From: Niabella agricola
Lineage (GTDB): Bacteria; Bacteroidota; Bacteroidia; Chitinophagales; Chitinophagaceae
Direction of reading: 5' to 3'
NCBI RefSeq assembly: GCF_021538615.1
Contig: NZ_JAJHIZ010000003.1
Coordinates: forward strand, 1,674,001-1,738,000
DNA length: 64,000 nt
Made by a program: the position numbers and the translations under genes. This document shows positions 26,154 through 33,857 of this stretch, one piece after another (the first letter of the stretch is position 1; every line of letters begins with the position of its first letter). Under the pieces are notes generated by a model. That model was not told the DNA's origin, did not search any database, and saw only the letters and a program-made list of their open reading frames with translations.

Positions 26154-26789
26154 TTAATTTTTAAGGTTATAAAACCGATCCATTCCGGCGGTGCCGTCAG
26201 CTTCATTGCTTCTGCCGGAAACGAGCTCTTTAATCCCGGCGGAAAACTGCTGGCAAAAAGCGGACTTGTCCGTCAGCGACTGGTAACAGGTATCAATACG
26301 TCTCAGGCGTTCATCATCCGTCAGCTGCATTTTTCCGGAAGTAACCAGGTCAGTAAGCGTCTGCAGCTCCCGGTCGGTCTCGTCCATAAGTTTCGTAAAA
26401 ACGGCACGCAGGTATTCTTTCTCCCCCGGGCTAAGCCACCGGCTGCTATTCACCAGCCGGATGGCCCGGGTACTGCTTTGTGAAACGGTCAATGCTGCAG
26501 CCATTGCCGCGTCCACTTTTGAAAAATCCTTAATATTGGGATTGACTGTTTTTAACGACGTATAATAAAGGTCATGCAGGTTGAACTCACCATTCTTTAT
26601 ATGGTGAATACTCTTTAGGCCCTTATCAATGATACTATATCCTTGTTTAGCCTGCCGGATATAGGTACCCAGCAACGCTATCTGCTGAATTGCCCGTTTG
26701 ACCATCGCGCCGTTTTGGTTAAAAAACCCCTGCGCCGACCCGGAAAGCGACAGACAAATACAAACAATTATTGTAGCAAGAACTTTCAT
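26154..26789 (-). CDS. TraI-like exported protein, paralogue 2 (211 aa)
   Basis: Signal peptide (LATIIVCICLSLSGSAQG) followed by helices. It is closely related in layout to its downstream neighbour: LTDDERLRRIDTCYQSL corresponds to MSDDERLTAIDRLADET, and MDRFYNLKN to IENFYNIKD at the C terminus. Both have a central KNGEFNLHDLYYTSLKTVNP / SGNYNIHQVFLDGLMAVSP block. This shows a tandem duplication inside the tra operon between traG and traJ, where a single traI is usual. Confidence 0.7.
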   Translation of the reverse strand: MKVLATIIVCICLSLSGSAQGFFNQNGAMVKRAIQQIALLGTYIRQAKQGYSIIDKGLKSIHHIKNGEFNLHDLYYTSLKTVNPNIKDFSKVDAAMAAALTVSQSSTRAIRLVNSSRWLSPGEKEYLRAVFTKLMDETDRELQTLTDLVTSGKMQLTDDERLRRIDTCYQSLTDKSAFCQQFSAGIKELVSGRSNEADGTAGMDRFYNLKN

Positions 26790-26810
26790 AAAAAATAATT
26801 TTACCGGTGA

Positions 26811-27482
26811 TTATTGTAGCCCATAGAGCTTGCGGATCATATCCGCATCGGCAGCATCACGGGATCGGGCCAGACTCATGAGAAAATTCTGGTTATTGAA
26901 TTTTTTCAGGTCCGAATAGGTCCCCTCCAGTTGCCCCGCCGTGGCGCTGATGAGCTCGAGACGCTTCCCGTCTGTCATCGTAGTTTTATAAGAGCTGATG
27001 ACCATATAAAGCTGTTCCACGTTTTTAAGGCTGCTTTCCAGGATTCCGGCGTAAACCCTGTACATGTATGCAAGCTCTTCGGGCGAAAAATGCTTGTCCT
27101 GCCGGAGCAGACCCCATGCCCGCTTGTACTCCTCCACCAATGCCAGCTGGCCCTCAATGATCTGTCGCGCTTTTTTATAGGTGGCTATGGTATTTTTAAC
27201 TTTAGCCAGCTCGTCATAATATTTTTCAAACAGCTTCTTTTGTTTTTCTGCCCACTCCGAAATCTGCTTGAGCTTCAGTTTTGACATCGTATTCTCAATC
27301 TGCTTTTGTGCATTCTGAAGCCCGATCGTTTTGTTCTGCAAACGCTGTATCGCCAGGTCCGCCGCTTTGAGCGCTTTCTTTATCGCCTCCTTGACCACCA
27401 CCCAGACAATCGCATGACTTTTCTGAGTAGGTGCGAGTACCAGGGTAATGCCCAGCAACATGGAAATCATTAGCTTTTTCAT
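26811..27482 (-). CDS. traI: Conjugal transfer protein TraI (paralogue 1, 223 aa)
   Basis: Signal peptide (ISMLLGITLVLAPTQKSHAI), then a basic helical segment (VVVKEAIKKALKAADLAIQR) and long coiled helices (KLKLKQISEWAEKQKKLFEK). This segment matches what I know as TraI of Bacteroidetes ICEs, a periplasmic, VirB5-like protein. The C-terminal part (FSPEELAYMYRVYAGILESS, MTDGKRLELISATAGQLEGT) is shared with the two downstream paralogues, so the three genes form a tandem series. Confidence 0.75.
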   Translation of the reverse strand: MKKLMISMLLGITLVLAPTQKSHAIVWVVVKEAIKKALKAADLAIQRLQNKTIGLQNAQKQIENTMSKLKLKQISEWAEKQKKLFEKYYDELAKVKNTIATYKKARQIIEGQLALVEEYKRAWGLLRQDKHFSPEELAYMYRVYAGILESSLKNVEQLYMVISSYKTTMTDGKRLELISATAGQLEGTYSDLKKFNNQNFLMSLARSRDAADADMIRKLYGLQ

Positions 27483-27501
27483 AAAATGTTCGTTTTAAAT
27501 T

Positions 27502-28608
27502 CTATGCCCGCAGTTCCCGTGCAAGTGCGGCAATACCTAGGCGATAGTTACCACCGAATTTCTCTGCATACTGCTGCACCTTTACTTTTTCCGATTCCTC
27601 CGTACTGTATGTAAGGTATTCTTCCAGTGACACTTCAGTGCGGTAGACGCGGCTGAGCTGGTTGCCCAAGCCGATGAAAACTTCTTTGTATTTTTTCGTA
27701 GGATCGTTGGCTTTATTAATGGACAGAATAAGTGTCTTTTCTTTTTCTGTAAGGCCCAACAACTCCTGAATCTGGTCAAATTTGTTCTGATACTTGGACT
27801 GGTCCAGCAATATCTTGCAATCACTGTTATTAATGATCGCCTGCTTGACCACCGGCGACGAAATAATATCGTCTACTTCCTGAGTCACAACAACGGCTTC
27901 GCCGTAAAATTTTCGTACGGTTTTGAAGAGATACTTAATATACTCGGCCATACCGTCTCTCGCGATCGCCTTCCACGCCTCTTCAATAAGGATCATTTTA
28001 CGCACTCCCTTGAGCTTGCGCATCTTCGAAATGAACAGCTCTGCCACGATCAGGCTGACCACACTTAGAAGTATGGGATGATCTTTAATATTATCCAACT
28101 CGAACACTATAAATCTTTGCCGCAGCAGGTCCAGGTTCTCTGTTGCGTTAAGCAAATAGTCAAACTCGCCGCCTGAATAATAAGGCCGCAAAACATAAAG
28201 AAAATTATCAACATCAAAATCACGATCCTTTACGTTATCCGCTTTCAGTCTGTCAACAAAAGATTCCTTCAGGTAATCATAGAAACTGTTGAAACAGGGA
28301 AACACAGCGCGGTCTGTATCAAGAAAATCGTAATACCCGCTGAGGGCATTGGACAAGGCGACATATTCCGACCGTTTAAATACTTCATTATCTTTTTTCC
28401 ACAATGCCAGGAGCAGGGTCTTAATGGACTCTTTCTTCTCGGTATCCAGTACGTCACCATCAGCAATAAAAAAGGGGTTGAACCGGATCGGGTTCTTCTC
28501 TTCATAAGTAAAGTAATACCCGTTGACAAGATTGCAAAGCCCCCGGTAACTGTGGCCGACGTCCACCAGTACACAATGTGTTCCTTGTTCAAAATAGCTC
28601 CGTACCAT
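27502..28608 (-). CDS. traG: TraG conjugation ATPase, C-terminal part (gene split)
   Basis: The second part of the VirB4-type ATPase TraG. In the same frame, upstream of the ATG chosen here, the sequence reads F-SGSGKSFYTNH-M, that is, the second half of the Walker A motif GPSGSGKS. It continues with VLVDVGHSYRGLCNLVNGYY, the Walker B-type region MILIEEAWKAIARDGM, and VVVTQEVDDIISSPVVKQAI. The first half of the protein is encoded at 28664-30079 in another frame. The break is caused by a 46-nt insertion (see 28645-28685). If there is no recoding, this part has no proper start and the ATPase is non-functional. Confidence 0.8.
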   Translation of the reverse strand: MVRSYFEQGTHCVLVDVGHSYRGLCNLVNGYYFTYEEKNPIRFNPFFIADGDVLDTEKKESIKTLLLALWKKDNEVFKRSEYVALSNALSGYYDFLDTDRAVFPCFNSFYDYLKESFVDRLKADNVKDRDFDVDNFLYVLRPYYSGGEFDYLLNATENLDLLRQRFIVFELDNIKDHPILLSVVSLIVAELFISKMRKLKGVRKMILIEEAWKAIARDGMAEYIKYLFKTVRKFYGEAVVVTQEVDDIISSPVVKQAIINNSDCKILLDQSKYQNKFDQIQELLGLTEKEKTLILSINKANDPTKKYKEVFIGLGNQLSRVYRTEVSLEEYLTYSTEESEKVKVQQYAEKFGGNYRLGIAALARELRA

Positions 28609-28644
28609 ATGATTCGTATAAAATGATTTTCCGCTTCCTGAAAA

Positions 28645-28685
28645 GGCGTGCCGGGTCGCTTTTTTAGGCAGCGACCCGGCACGCC
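28645..28685. repeat. Hairpin insertion inside the Walker A codons of traG
   Basis: A perfect 15-bp inverted repeat (GGCGTGCCGGGTCGC at 28645-28659, complement at 28671-28685) with an 11-base loop. On the minus strand it is followed by TTTT, so it also has the form of an intrinsic terminator. Removing 46 nt here joins GPS and GSGKS into a perfect Walker A motif. The insert shifts frame by one and carries an in-frame TAA in the loop. Confidence 0.85.
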
Positions 28686-30079
28686 GAGGGCCCTAAAATG
28701 AATTTATTCCGATTAGTAATAACGCCCTGTCTCATCGGCTCGTCGGAAAGATCAACATGCACAGGCATACCAGTAATCCGGTCTCCCAGTCTCACACCAA
28801 TCGGACTGATTGAGCTTCGGTAATTGGTTTCCATATTGAGAAAACAAGCAGCCTGTTCCGCAAACGAATCAAAGCATTCGTTCATGGGCAGGTCGGCAGC
28901 ATTACCGGGCAATCCCGCCCAGAACAGCTGCGCCGCACCCTTGGTTTCCTGTTTCGGCTGGCCGTTTATTTGCGTAATGGCCGATGCCGCAGCATTGCGC
29001 AGGTCCTTTAGCTCATCTGGGTTATCGGTCCAAGCCTGTATATTGAAGTGGGCTTTTATGGGCAGGCGGCCTTCAGAAATTGCCTCATTTAAAAAGTCGC
29101 TGGTGGCATCGCGAGCTATGGCATTCTCACGGGAATAGGCGGATAGTGATTGCAGGCGCAGCCGCTTTGCCTCCAATTTCTTCATCGTCACTTGCATATC
29201 ATCCACAACGATGAACTGGTTATATATATGATTGCAATTGAGTAACAAGCCGAGGGGAGACGCGAAACCAATGCTGAACCGGGTGTGTTCGCTGCTATAC
29301 CGATCAAAGTGCATATTGCTCGAACAGGTTGGCGGTAAATCCTCCGCTTCGGCCAAGGTATAGAGCTGCATGTAGTTTTCACCTATCTTCCACTCCGGCT
29401 TAAATACAATATCCTTAATGTTCGGTGTTTTGTTACTGCCGTCCAGGAACAGGTACGATTCCAGCAGACCGGCTTTGTTTTTATCACCGGCAATGGCATC
29501 AGCTTTCAGCCGTTTGAATCGCACAAGCCCCGTATCGCTGATCACCCGCTCAAACTGCCCGATCACATCCAGAAACTCGTGCATTTCCCTGGGAGCGACA
29601 GAACCGCTTGCGGTTATCTTTTTTCGCAGCAGATTGCTCATTACAGAACTGGACGGCTTGCGCCCGGTCATTTTTCTTGTAAGCATCAGGTAGCAGCGAT
29701 GATTCAGGAACGGGCGTTCATTGAAAAAGGCTTCACTGCTCCTCGATAAAAAACCGTCCTTGTCAAAGTCAGCCTTATAAGCATCCCTGAAAAAGTAATC
29801 CTGCTTATGCAGAATGCTGTGCCTGGGCAGTATTTTTATCGCCTTGATCCAAGCCTGGTGCAGTTGCTCATGCTGGTCATTGCTAAGGGTGAATATTTCC
29901 GGGAGCATAAGCTCGAACACAGCGGTCACATCTCCCTGCTTGGAAAGGATCAGGTCGTTCTCTATTTTATATAGCGGCAATAATGAAGACAGATCTTTAC
30001 GCATGTCTTTGTATTCACTCAGGTGAAGCACCCAGGCGAACCCTGCCGTAACAGCCAAAAGGATAAATATAGTAGTCAT
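28664..30079 (-). CDS. traG: TraG conjugation ATPase, N-terminal part (gene split)
   Basis: The N-terminal 470 residues of a Bacteroidetes TraG (VirB4-like) ATPase. It starts with a membrane helix (FILLAVTAGFAWVLHLSEYK), then the conserved N-domain (LPLYKIENDLILSKQGDVTA, IKAHFNIQAWTDNPDELKDL). The chain should continue ...KFILGPSGSGKS. Instead it reads KFILGPSACRVAA and stops in the loop of the inserted hairpin. The remaining 40% is at 27502-28608. TraG supplies energy for channel assembly, so the break should block transfer unless the ribosome bypasses or shifts frame at the hairpin, or a second copy exists. Confidence 0.85.
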   Translation of the reverse strand: MTTIFILLAVTAGFAWVLHLSEYKDMRKDLSSLLPLYKIENDLILSKQGDVTAVFELMLPEIFTLSNDQHEQLHQAWIKAIKILPRHSILHKQDYFFRDAYKADFDKDGFLSRSSEAFFNERPFLNHRCYLMLTRKMTGRKPSSSVMSNLLRKKITASGSVAPREMHEFLDVIGQFERVISDTGLVRFKRLKADAIAGDKNKAGLLESYLFLDGSNKTPNIKDIVFKPEWKIGENYMQLYTLAEAEDLPPTCSSNMHFDRYSSEHTRFSIGFASPLGLLLNCNHIYNQFIVVDDMQVTMKKLEAKRLRLQSLSAYSRENAIARDATSDFLNEAISEGRLPIKAHFNIQAWTDNPDELKDLRNAAASAITQINGQPKQETKGAAQLFWAGLPGNAADLPMNECFDSFAEQAACFLNMETNYRSSISPIGVRLGDRITGMPVHVDLSDEPMRQGVITNRNKFILGPSACRVAA

Positions 30080-30405
30080 TGAATTTCCTTTGAGGATTGT
30101 AGAATTGTATAAAGCCTACGGCTTTTCAGCGCCTCCGGCACCTGCCGGTAGGCGGCCTCTTTCATCAGGCCGTGAGGCCCATATCTGCGCGAATACTTAT
30201 ACAGGTAATTAACCATTACCGCACCGCCTGTACCTACCAGCGGCAGGATGACGTATACCGAAAAGCCAACCAGGTAAAGAATAGCGAAAACAAGGAGCAA
30301 GCTCACCAGACCTACTGCGAGATATGCGATATACTGCGCTTTCAGGCCCTTGAATTCAATGGGCTTGTTGATCCCCTTGTTTATATTATAGGTGCTGTTT
30401 GCCAT
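30076..30405 (-). CDS. traF: Conjugative transposon protein TraF (DUF4133)
   Basis: Start set at the ATG at 30405 (MANSTYNINKGINKPIEFKG), the typical beginning of TraF; the longer reading adds six residues only. It has two membrane helices (YLAVGLVSLLLVFAILYLVG and VILPLVGTGGAVMVNYLY), then a short cytoplasmic end with SRRYGPHGLMKEAAYRQVPE. DUF4133 proteins are VirB3-like inner-membrane components. It overlaps traG slightly (the traG start is at 30079), which fits translational coupling. Confidence 0.9.
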   Translation of the reverse strand: MANSTYNINKGINKPIEFKGLKAQYIAYLAVGLVSLLLVFAILYLVGFSVYVILPLVGTGGAVMVNYLYKYSRRYGPHGLMKEAAYRQVPEALKSRRLYTILQSSKEIQ

Positions 30406-30415
30406 AGCCAAAGAT

Positions 30416-30727
30416 TTATACACCGAAGAAGGATTTTAGAACGGTAGCCACGACCACAAGGAATATGCAGCTGCCAAACCAGGCGCTCGCCACTTTGTTA
30501 GTATCCGGATCGCCACTGTTCCATTTGTTGAAAACTTTTACCGCTCCCACAAGCCCAACCACGGCGCCCACAGCGTACATTAGATTCGTGCCGGTACTGA
30601 AATAGCCCTTCACCTCGTTGGTAGCTTTGGTTATACCGGCATTACCGTCCTGGGCAAAAAGAGAAAGGACAATGAGATTGCTGATCAGCAAGGCAAACAG
30701 CTGCTGATATCTTCTTTTTGAAAACAT
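30416..30727 (-). CDS. traE: Conjugative transposon protein TraE (DUF4134)
   Basis: A 103-residue protein with a signal-like helix (FALLISNLIVLSLFAQDG), then the DUF4134 section GITKATNEVKGYFSTGTNLM and a second helix (AVGAVVGLVGAVKVFNKWNS), followed by KVASAWFGSCIFLVVVATVL. It is the VirB2-like pilin-type component. It is followed 11 bases later by traF. Confidence 0.9.
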   Translation of the reverse strand: MFSKRRYQQLFALLISNLIVLSLFAQDGNAGITKATNEVKGYFSTGTNLMYAVGAVVGLVGAVKVFNKWNSGDPDTNKVASAWFGSCIFLVVVATVLKSFFGV

Positions 30728-30766
30728 CGGGTTTAATTTGAAGTGAGGAAAAGCAGATAAGATGGG

Positions 30767-31381
30767 CTAGACCCAGAGCGGGCGCAAGGATTTCTCTGTA
30801 AGCGTCAGGTCGAGCTTGAGGGCGGCCTTTTCTATCAGGTCATTTGCAATCGATTCACGATAATTGCCGATCGCTTCTTTATCGCCTTTTCCGGGGATCA
30901 TCGCGAGCGTTTCTACCAGCTCGTCTGCGGTTACTGCCGGCGGCGCTTTGTCAATGGCTTCGGTAAAACGCCGCACCAGGTCCTCGACAATATCCATTTG
31001 CGCGACACGATCGGCATCGTTCTCATACTCGTCATAAAATGTTCCGTCCTCTTCCTCTCCGTCTTCTTCAAAGGCCGGGTCAAAGTCCTCGTCCCCGGGA
31101 AACCCTGCCTTGGTCGTCGTTGACGGTGCTGGTTCAGACGGGGAAACATAGCCACCGCCTCCGGTGGGCTTTTCGTCGGCTTCCTCAAACAGCACGGAAC
31201 CCATCACCCCATTTACAACAGGGATGGATATATCTGTCCGGTACTTCGGTTTATACGATCTCCGGAAAAATCCACCTGAAATTTCTCTGCGATAACAGGT
31301 GGCCGCCAGCACTGCATAATAGACCGCCGTTGCTGCAGCAAAAAAAATAAAATACTCTGTCCAGGAAATTGAATGTAACAT
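30767..31381 (-). CDS. TraD-position membrane protein with acidic linker (204 aa)
   Basis: First gene of the tra operon. N-terminal membrane helix (EYFIFFAAATAVYYAVLAAT), then a cytoplasmic region with a strongly acidic stretch (EEDGEEEDGTFYDEYENDAD) and a C-terminal helical domain (AQMDIVEDLVRRFTEAIDKA). It is conserved in position (upstream of traE) in Bacteroidetes ICEs, where I know it only as a hypothetical or TraD-like protein. Its promoter is the shared block at 31435-31486. Confidence 0.65.
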   Translation of the reverse strand: MLHSISWTEYFIFFAAATAVYYAVLAATCYRREISGGFFRRSYKPKYRTDISIPVVNGVMGSVLFEEADEKPTGGGGYVSPSEPAPSTTTKAGFPGDEDFDPAFEEDGEEEDGTFYDEYENDADRVAQMDIVEDLVRRFTEAIDKAPPAVTADELVETLAMIPGKGDKEAIGNYRESIANDLIEKAALKLDLTLTEKSLRPLWV

Positions 31382-31434
31382 GCTCTTGAATTTTGAAATG
31401 AATAATCGACGCTGTATTGCGTCATTGTCAGGAG

Positions 31435-31486
31435 CAAATGTGCTATTGACAGAAAGGGGAAAATCACAACCCGACCGAGTTCGGTC
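31435..31486 (-). promoter_or_regulatory. Promoter and operator of the tra operon (shared block)
   Basis: Read on the minus strand: an operator-like near-palindrome GACCGAACTCGGTC at 31486-31473, TTGTG at 31469-31465, a 22-base spacer, and CACATTTG at 31442-31435, which differs from the -7 consensus TAnnTTTG only at its first base. The block 31461-31485 is 23/25 identical to 61290-61314 upstream of the replication/mobilization operon, with the same 22-base spacing to a similar -7-like box (CATTTTTG). This points to a common regulator. Confidence 0.65.
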
Positions 31487-31508
31487 TGCTTTTTTTTGAT
31501 AAAAGCAA

Positions 31509-31536
31509 AAAAGTCCGGGCAGTTGCCCGGACTTTT
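31509..31536. terminator. Bidirectional terminator between tra operon and rteC
   Basis: A perfect 13-bp stem AAAAGTCCGGGCA / TGCCCGGACTTTT with a 2-base loop, flanked by A and T runs on both sides. It ends the rteC transcript coming from the right and separates it from the tra promoter. Confidence 0.85.
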
Positions 31537-31552
31537 CAACAGTCTCGTCGTC

Positions 31553-32380
31553 TTATCTATTATAACGATCGTCTGCGTCATCCATGCCATCTCGGAACTT
31601 CTTTTTCAGAAAATCGAGAAATGTGGTCGTATTTTTTCGGGAATACATTTCCTGTTTTGACCGGTAAATATTGGGTAGTTCAATCCCAAAATTCACAGAA
31701 AAGAAATCCGCGAGTTCCTTAACTTCAAGTTTACCATGATTAACCGCTCCCCCATAACACAATGCGTAAATTAGCTCGACCAGATCGATCTTATTGGATG
31801 TCCAGTTAAATCGTGGCGCTGGCCTATGTGCTGTAGTTACATTATCATTCAGTACCCCCACCAGGTAATCCAATAAGCGCTCATAAGCTATGAACCGGGC
31901 AAATTTCAATCCGGTCGGTGTGCATAGCCGGTTATCCGCAAGCCCGACGGACTCATCTATATAAAGAACAGGAAGTCTCTTCTGAAAAACGAAAAGTTCA
32001 TTATCCCGAAATGAGTCAGCCGACCTGAAGTAGCGATAAATGGTTTCATTAGCAAGGAAATACCGTTCTATAACCCTCTGTTCCTCCTTAAACAACTTGC
32101 GCCGGCCTTTCTTGTTTCCTCCAGGAAGAGCTGATTCAATCCGGTAAAGCCGGATAAAGTAGATCAGATGCGCGTAAATACGCGGACCAATGTTTTTATA
32201 CAATTCAATCTCCTCTGTTCTGTTAACAGGAGGACTTTGGAATATCTCGCGGAGATCATGAAGATAGTCTTCAATAAGATGGATGGCTCTTTCCGAACTA
32301 GCAATCACATCTCGGTGTTGCATAACTTCGGAAAGCTTTCCTTCAAGCTCTCTTAATAGTACAATAGCTGACTGAATCAT
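31553..32380 (-). CDS. rteC: RteC-family regulator
   Basis: A 275-residue protein. The C-terminal section FNWTSNKIDLVELIYALCYG, then GGAVNHGKLEVKELADFFSV and NFGIELPNIYRSKQEMYSRK, ending TTFLDFLKKKF, is the RteC family signature. In CTnDOT, RteC activates excision and transfer genes in response to tetracycline-dependent RteAB. Here no rteA/rteB pair of that type is adjacent, so the input signal is unclear. It lies next to the tra promoter, with only the terminator between them, and is the best candidate for control of the tra operon. Confidence 0.9.
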   Translation of the reverse strand: MIQSAIVLLRELEGKLSEVMQHRDVIASSERAIHLIEDYLHDLREIFQSPPVNRTEEIELYKNIGPRIYAHLIYFIRLYRIESALPGGNKKGRRKLFKEEQRVIERYFLANETIYRYFRSADSFRDNELFVFQKRLPVLYIDESVGLADNRLCTPTGLKFARFIAYERLLDYLVGVLNDNVTTAHRPAPRFNWTSNKIDLVELIYALCYGGAVNHGKLEVKELADFFSVNFGIELPNIYRSKQEMYSRKNTTTFLDFLKKKFRDGMDDADDRYNR

Positions 32381-32628
32381 ATGCCCTTAATTGAATTGTT
32401 AGCAAAATCATCGTCAGCATCAGGGGCAACACAAATGTACCAACATTGGCAAAAGACATAACAAGCACGCGGATAAATATCGCTTATAACGCCATTAGAT
32501 TTGCTTATAAAAAATTGCTGCATACAATCGGGTTTAGATATCACAAAGAAAAAAAGATCTTTCCACATAAAGCATCCGTCTGCAGGCGGATACCGATTTT
32601 GACGCCACCTGGTCAGATACTAATTTTT
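32381..32628. other. Intergenic region upstream of rteC and of the lipoprotein operon
   Basis: No gene is seen in this stretch. It contains the promoter region of rteC (minus) and a short inverted repeat (ATCCG ... CGGAT, around 32575-32592). A longer palindrome at 32629-32670 is described separately. Confidence 0.5.
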
Positions 32629-32686
32629 TTGGCAACCACATCCGCTCCATGGCGGATATGGTTTTGCCAATATTGCAATATATTTG
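32629..32686 (+). promoter_or_regulatory. Palindromic operator and -7 box of the lipoprotein/two-component operon
   Basis: An imperfect 42-bp palindrome: TTGGCAA ... ACATCCGC ... GCGGAT ... TTGCCAA (32629-32670). It ends 8 bases before TATATTTG (32679-32686), a perfect Bacteroidetes -7 box, and is centred about 43 bases upstream of the expected start point. That is the usual position of an activator site. No good -33 TTTG is present, which fits activator dependence. The NarL-type response regulator of the same operon is a plausible binder. Confidence 0.55.
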
Positions 32687-32723
32687 ATATTACTTTATAT
32701 AATACTCTAAACAAAACCCCACC

Positions 32724-33203
32724 ATGAAAAATGTGTCAGTCTTTCTATTGATCTCTGCTTTCAGCCTTTTGTTAGCCTCATGTACCCGATCATCCGGCAA
32801 CCCTTTACGTCCGGCCAATACGCCTACGAACGAACCTGTATTTATTACAAAAGCACAAGCAAACCGGATGATTCAGAGCTACCTGACTTCCATAAAATAC
32901 CCCCAACAAGATTTGTACCTGCGCGCTATTGCCTATAACGCAGATAGTTTACGGGCATATTTAAAAGACACCACTATCAAAATGGTTCGGTTTATGCTGG
33001 CCCACGATATGGACTACATACTTGCAGGTGGCGAGGGAAAGGTTCCTCCACCGGGAGTCGCTGGCCTGACAGCAGTTATCGCTGGGGTAAACAAGGAGAA
33101 CAAATATGTGTTCCACCTGATAAGGCAATTGCTACTCGACAATGGTATGCCGTGCCCGGACAATTGCGATGCGCTTGGTCATCCGGCTGGGGCGCTACAA
33201 TAA
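32724..33203 (+). CDS. Hypothetical lipoprotein (159 aa)
   Basis: A lipobox ends the signal peptide (FLLISAFSLLLASC, cysteine at residue 20). The mature protein is about 140 residues with helices (ITKAQANRMIQSYLTSIKYP, YNADSLRAYLKDTTIKMVRF) and a C-terminal pair of cysteines (CPDNC). Function unknown. It is the first gene of a four-gene plus-strand operon with a membrane protein and a two-component system, so it may take part in signal detection. Confidence 0.7.
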   Translation: MKNVSVFLLISAFSLLLASCTRSSGNPLRPANTPTNEPVFITKAQANRMIQSYLTSIKYPQQDLYLRAIAYNADSLRAYLKDTTIKMVRFMLAHDMDYILAGGEGKVPPPGVAGLTAVIAGVNKENKYVFHLIRQLLLDNGMPCPDNCDALGHPAGALQ

Positions 33204-33215
33204 ACAAACACAGCG

Positions 33216-33857
33216 ATGCGAACAGTATTACTCACGGCTGCTCTTTTTGCTTTCGGCTGCGCCCTCGTAAAAGTAAAGGCACTACCCCATTCGTTAAAGA
33301 TTCTCTGTGTTTACATTGGGCTTACAGCTTTAAGCGAATTAGCCGCGTTCTACATGGCAAGGGCGTATAGTAACAACATGCCCGTCTTTCATATCCTAAG
33401 CCCATTGCTATTCTTCGCATTATCGATATATTTTGAAAGCGTATCTCCAACCATTCGCAAATTTCGTCTTGGATTCTGGTTCTCTGTTCTATGCGTAATT
33501 ATCGCTGTAATCAATACATCTCTTATCCAGCCAATTACGACAATGAACTCCTATTATCTATTGCTGGAAGGGCTTTTCGGGTGCACCCTGGCACTCATCA
33601 CCGTTTATGACTTCCTGATGGATGAAGCGTGCATATTTATACACCGGAAAATGCATTTTTGGATAACACTAATCGTCCTGTTTCACTACCTCACCACATA
33701 TATTGCCTACCTGGCATTGCGTTTACTAAAAGTCAGCAACACAAATTCCGGGCTGAATTTTATCTATACCGGTCTCTGGCTATTCAGCCTGGTCAACTAC
33801 ATTGCTTTCGGTATTATCTATCTTTTATATAATCGTAAATGGCGGCCCCATGAATAA
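33216..33857 (+). CDS. Seven-helix membrane protein (213 aa)
   Basis: Seven hydrophobic segments are readable, for example VFHILSPLLFFALSIYF and ILCVYIGLTALSELAAFYMA, with short loops and a basic C terminus (YNRKWRPHE). The family is known to me only as a hypothetical Bacteroidetes membrane protein found next to histidine kinases. It overlaps the kinase start by 8 bases, so the two are translationally coupled. It may be the sensor part of the signalling system. Confidence 0.7.
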   Translation: MRTVLLTAALFAFGCALVKVKALPHSLKILCVYIGLTALSELAAFYMARAYSNNMPVFHILSPLLFFALSIYFESVSPTIRKFRLGFWFSVLCVIIAVINTSLIQPITTMNSYYLLLEGLFGCTLALITVYDFLMDEACIFIHRKMHFWITLIVLFHYLTTYIAYLALRLLKVSNTNSGLNFIYTGLWLFSLVNYIAFGIIYLLYNRKWRPHE

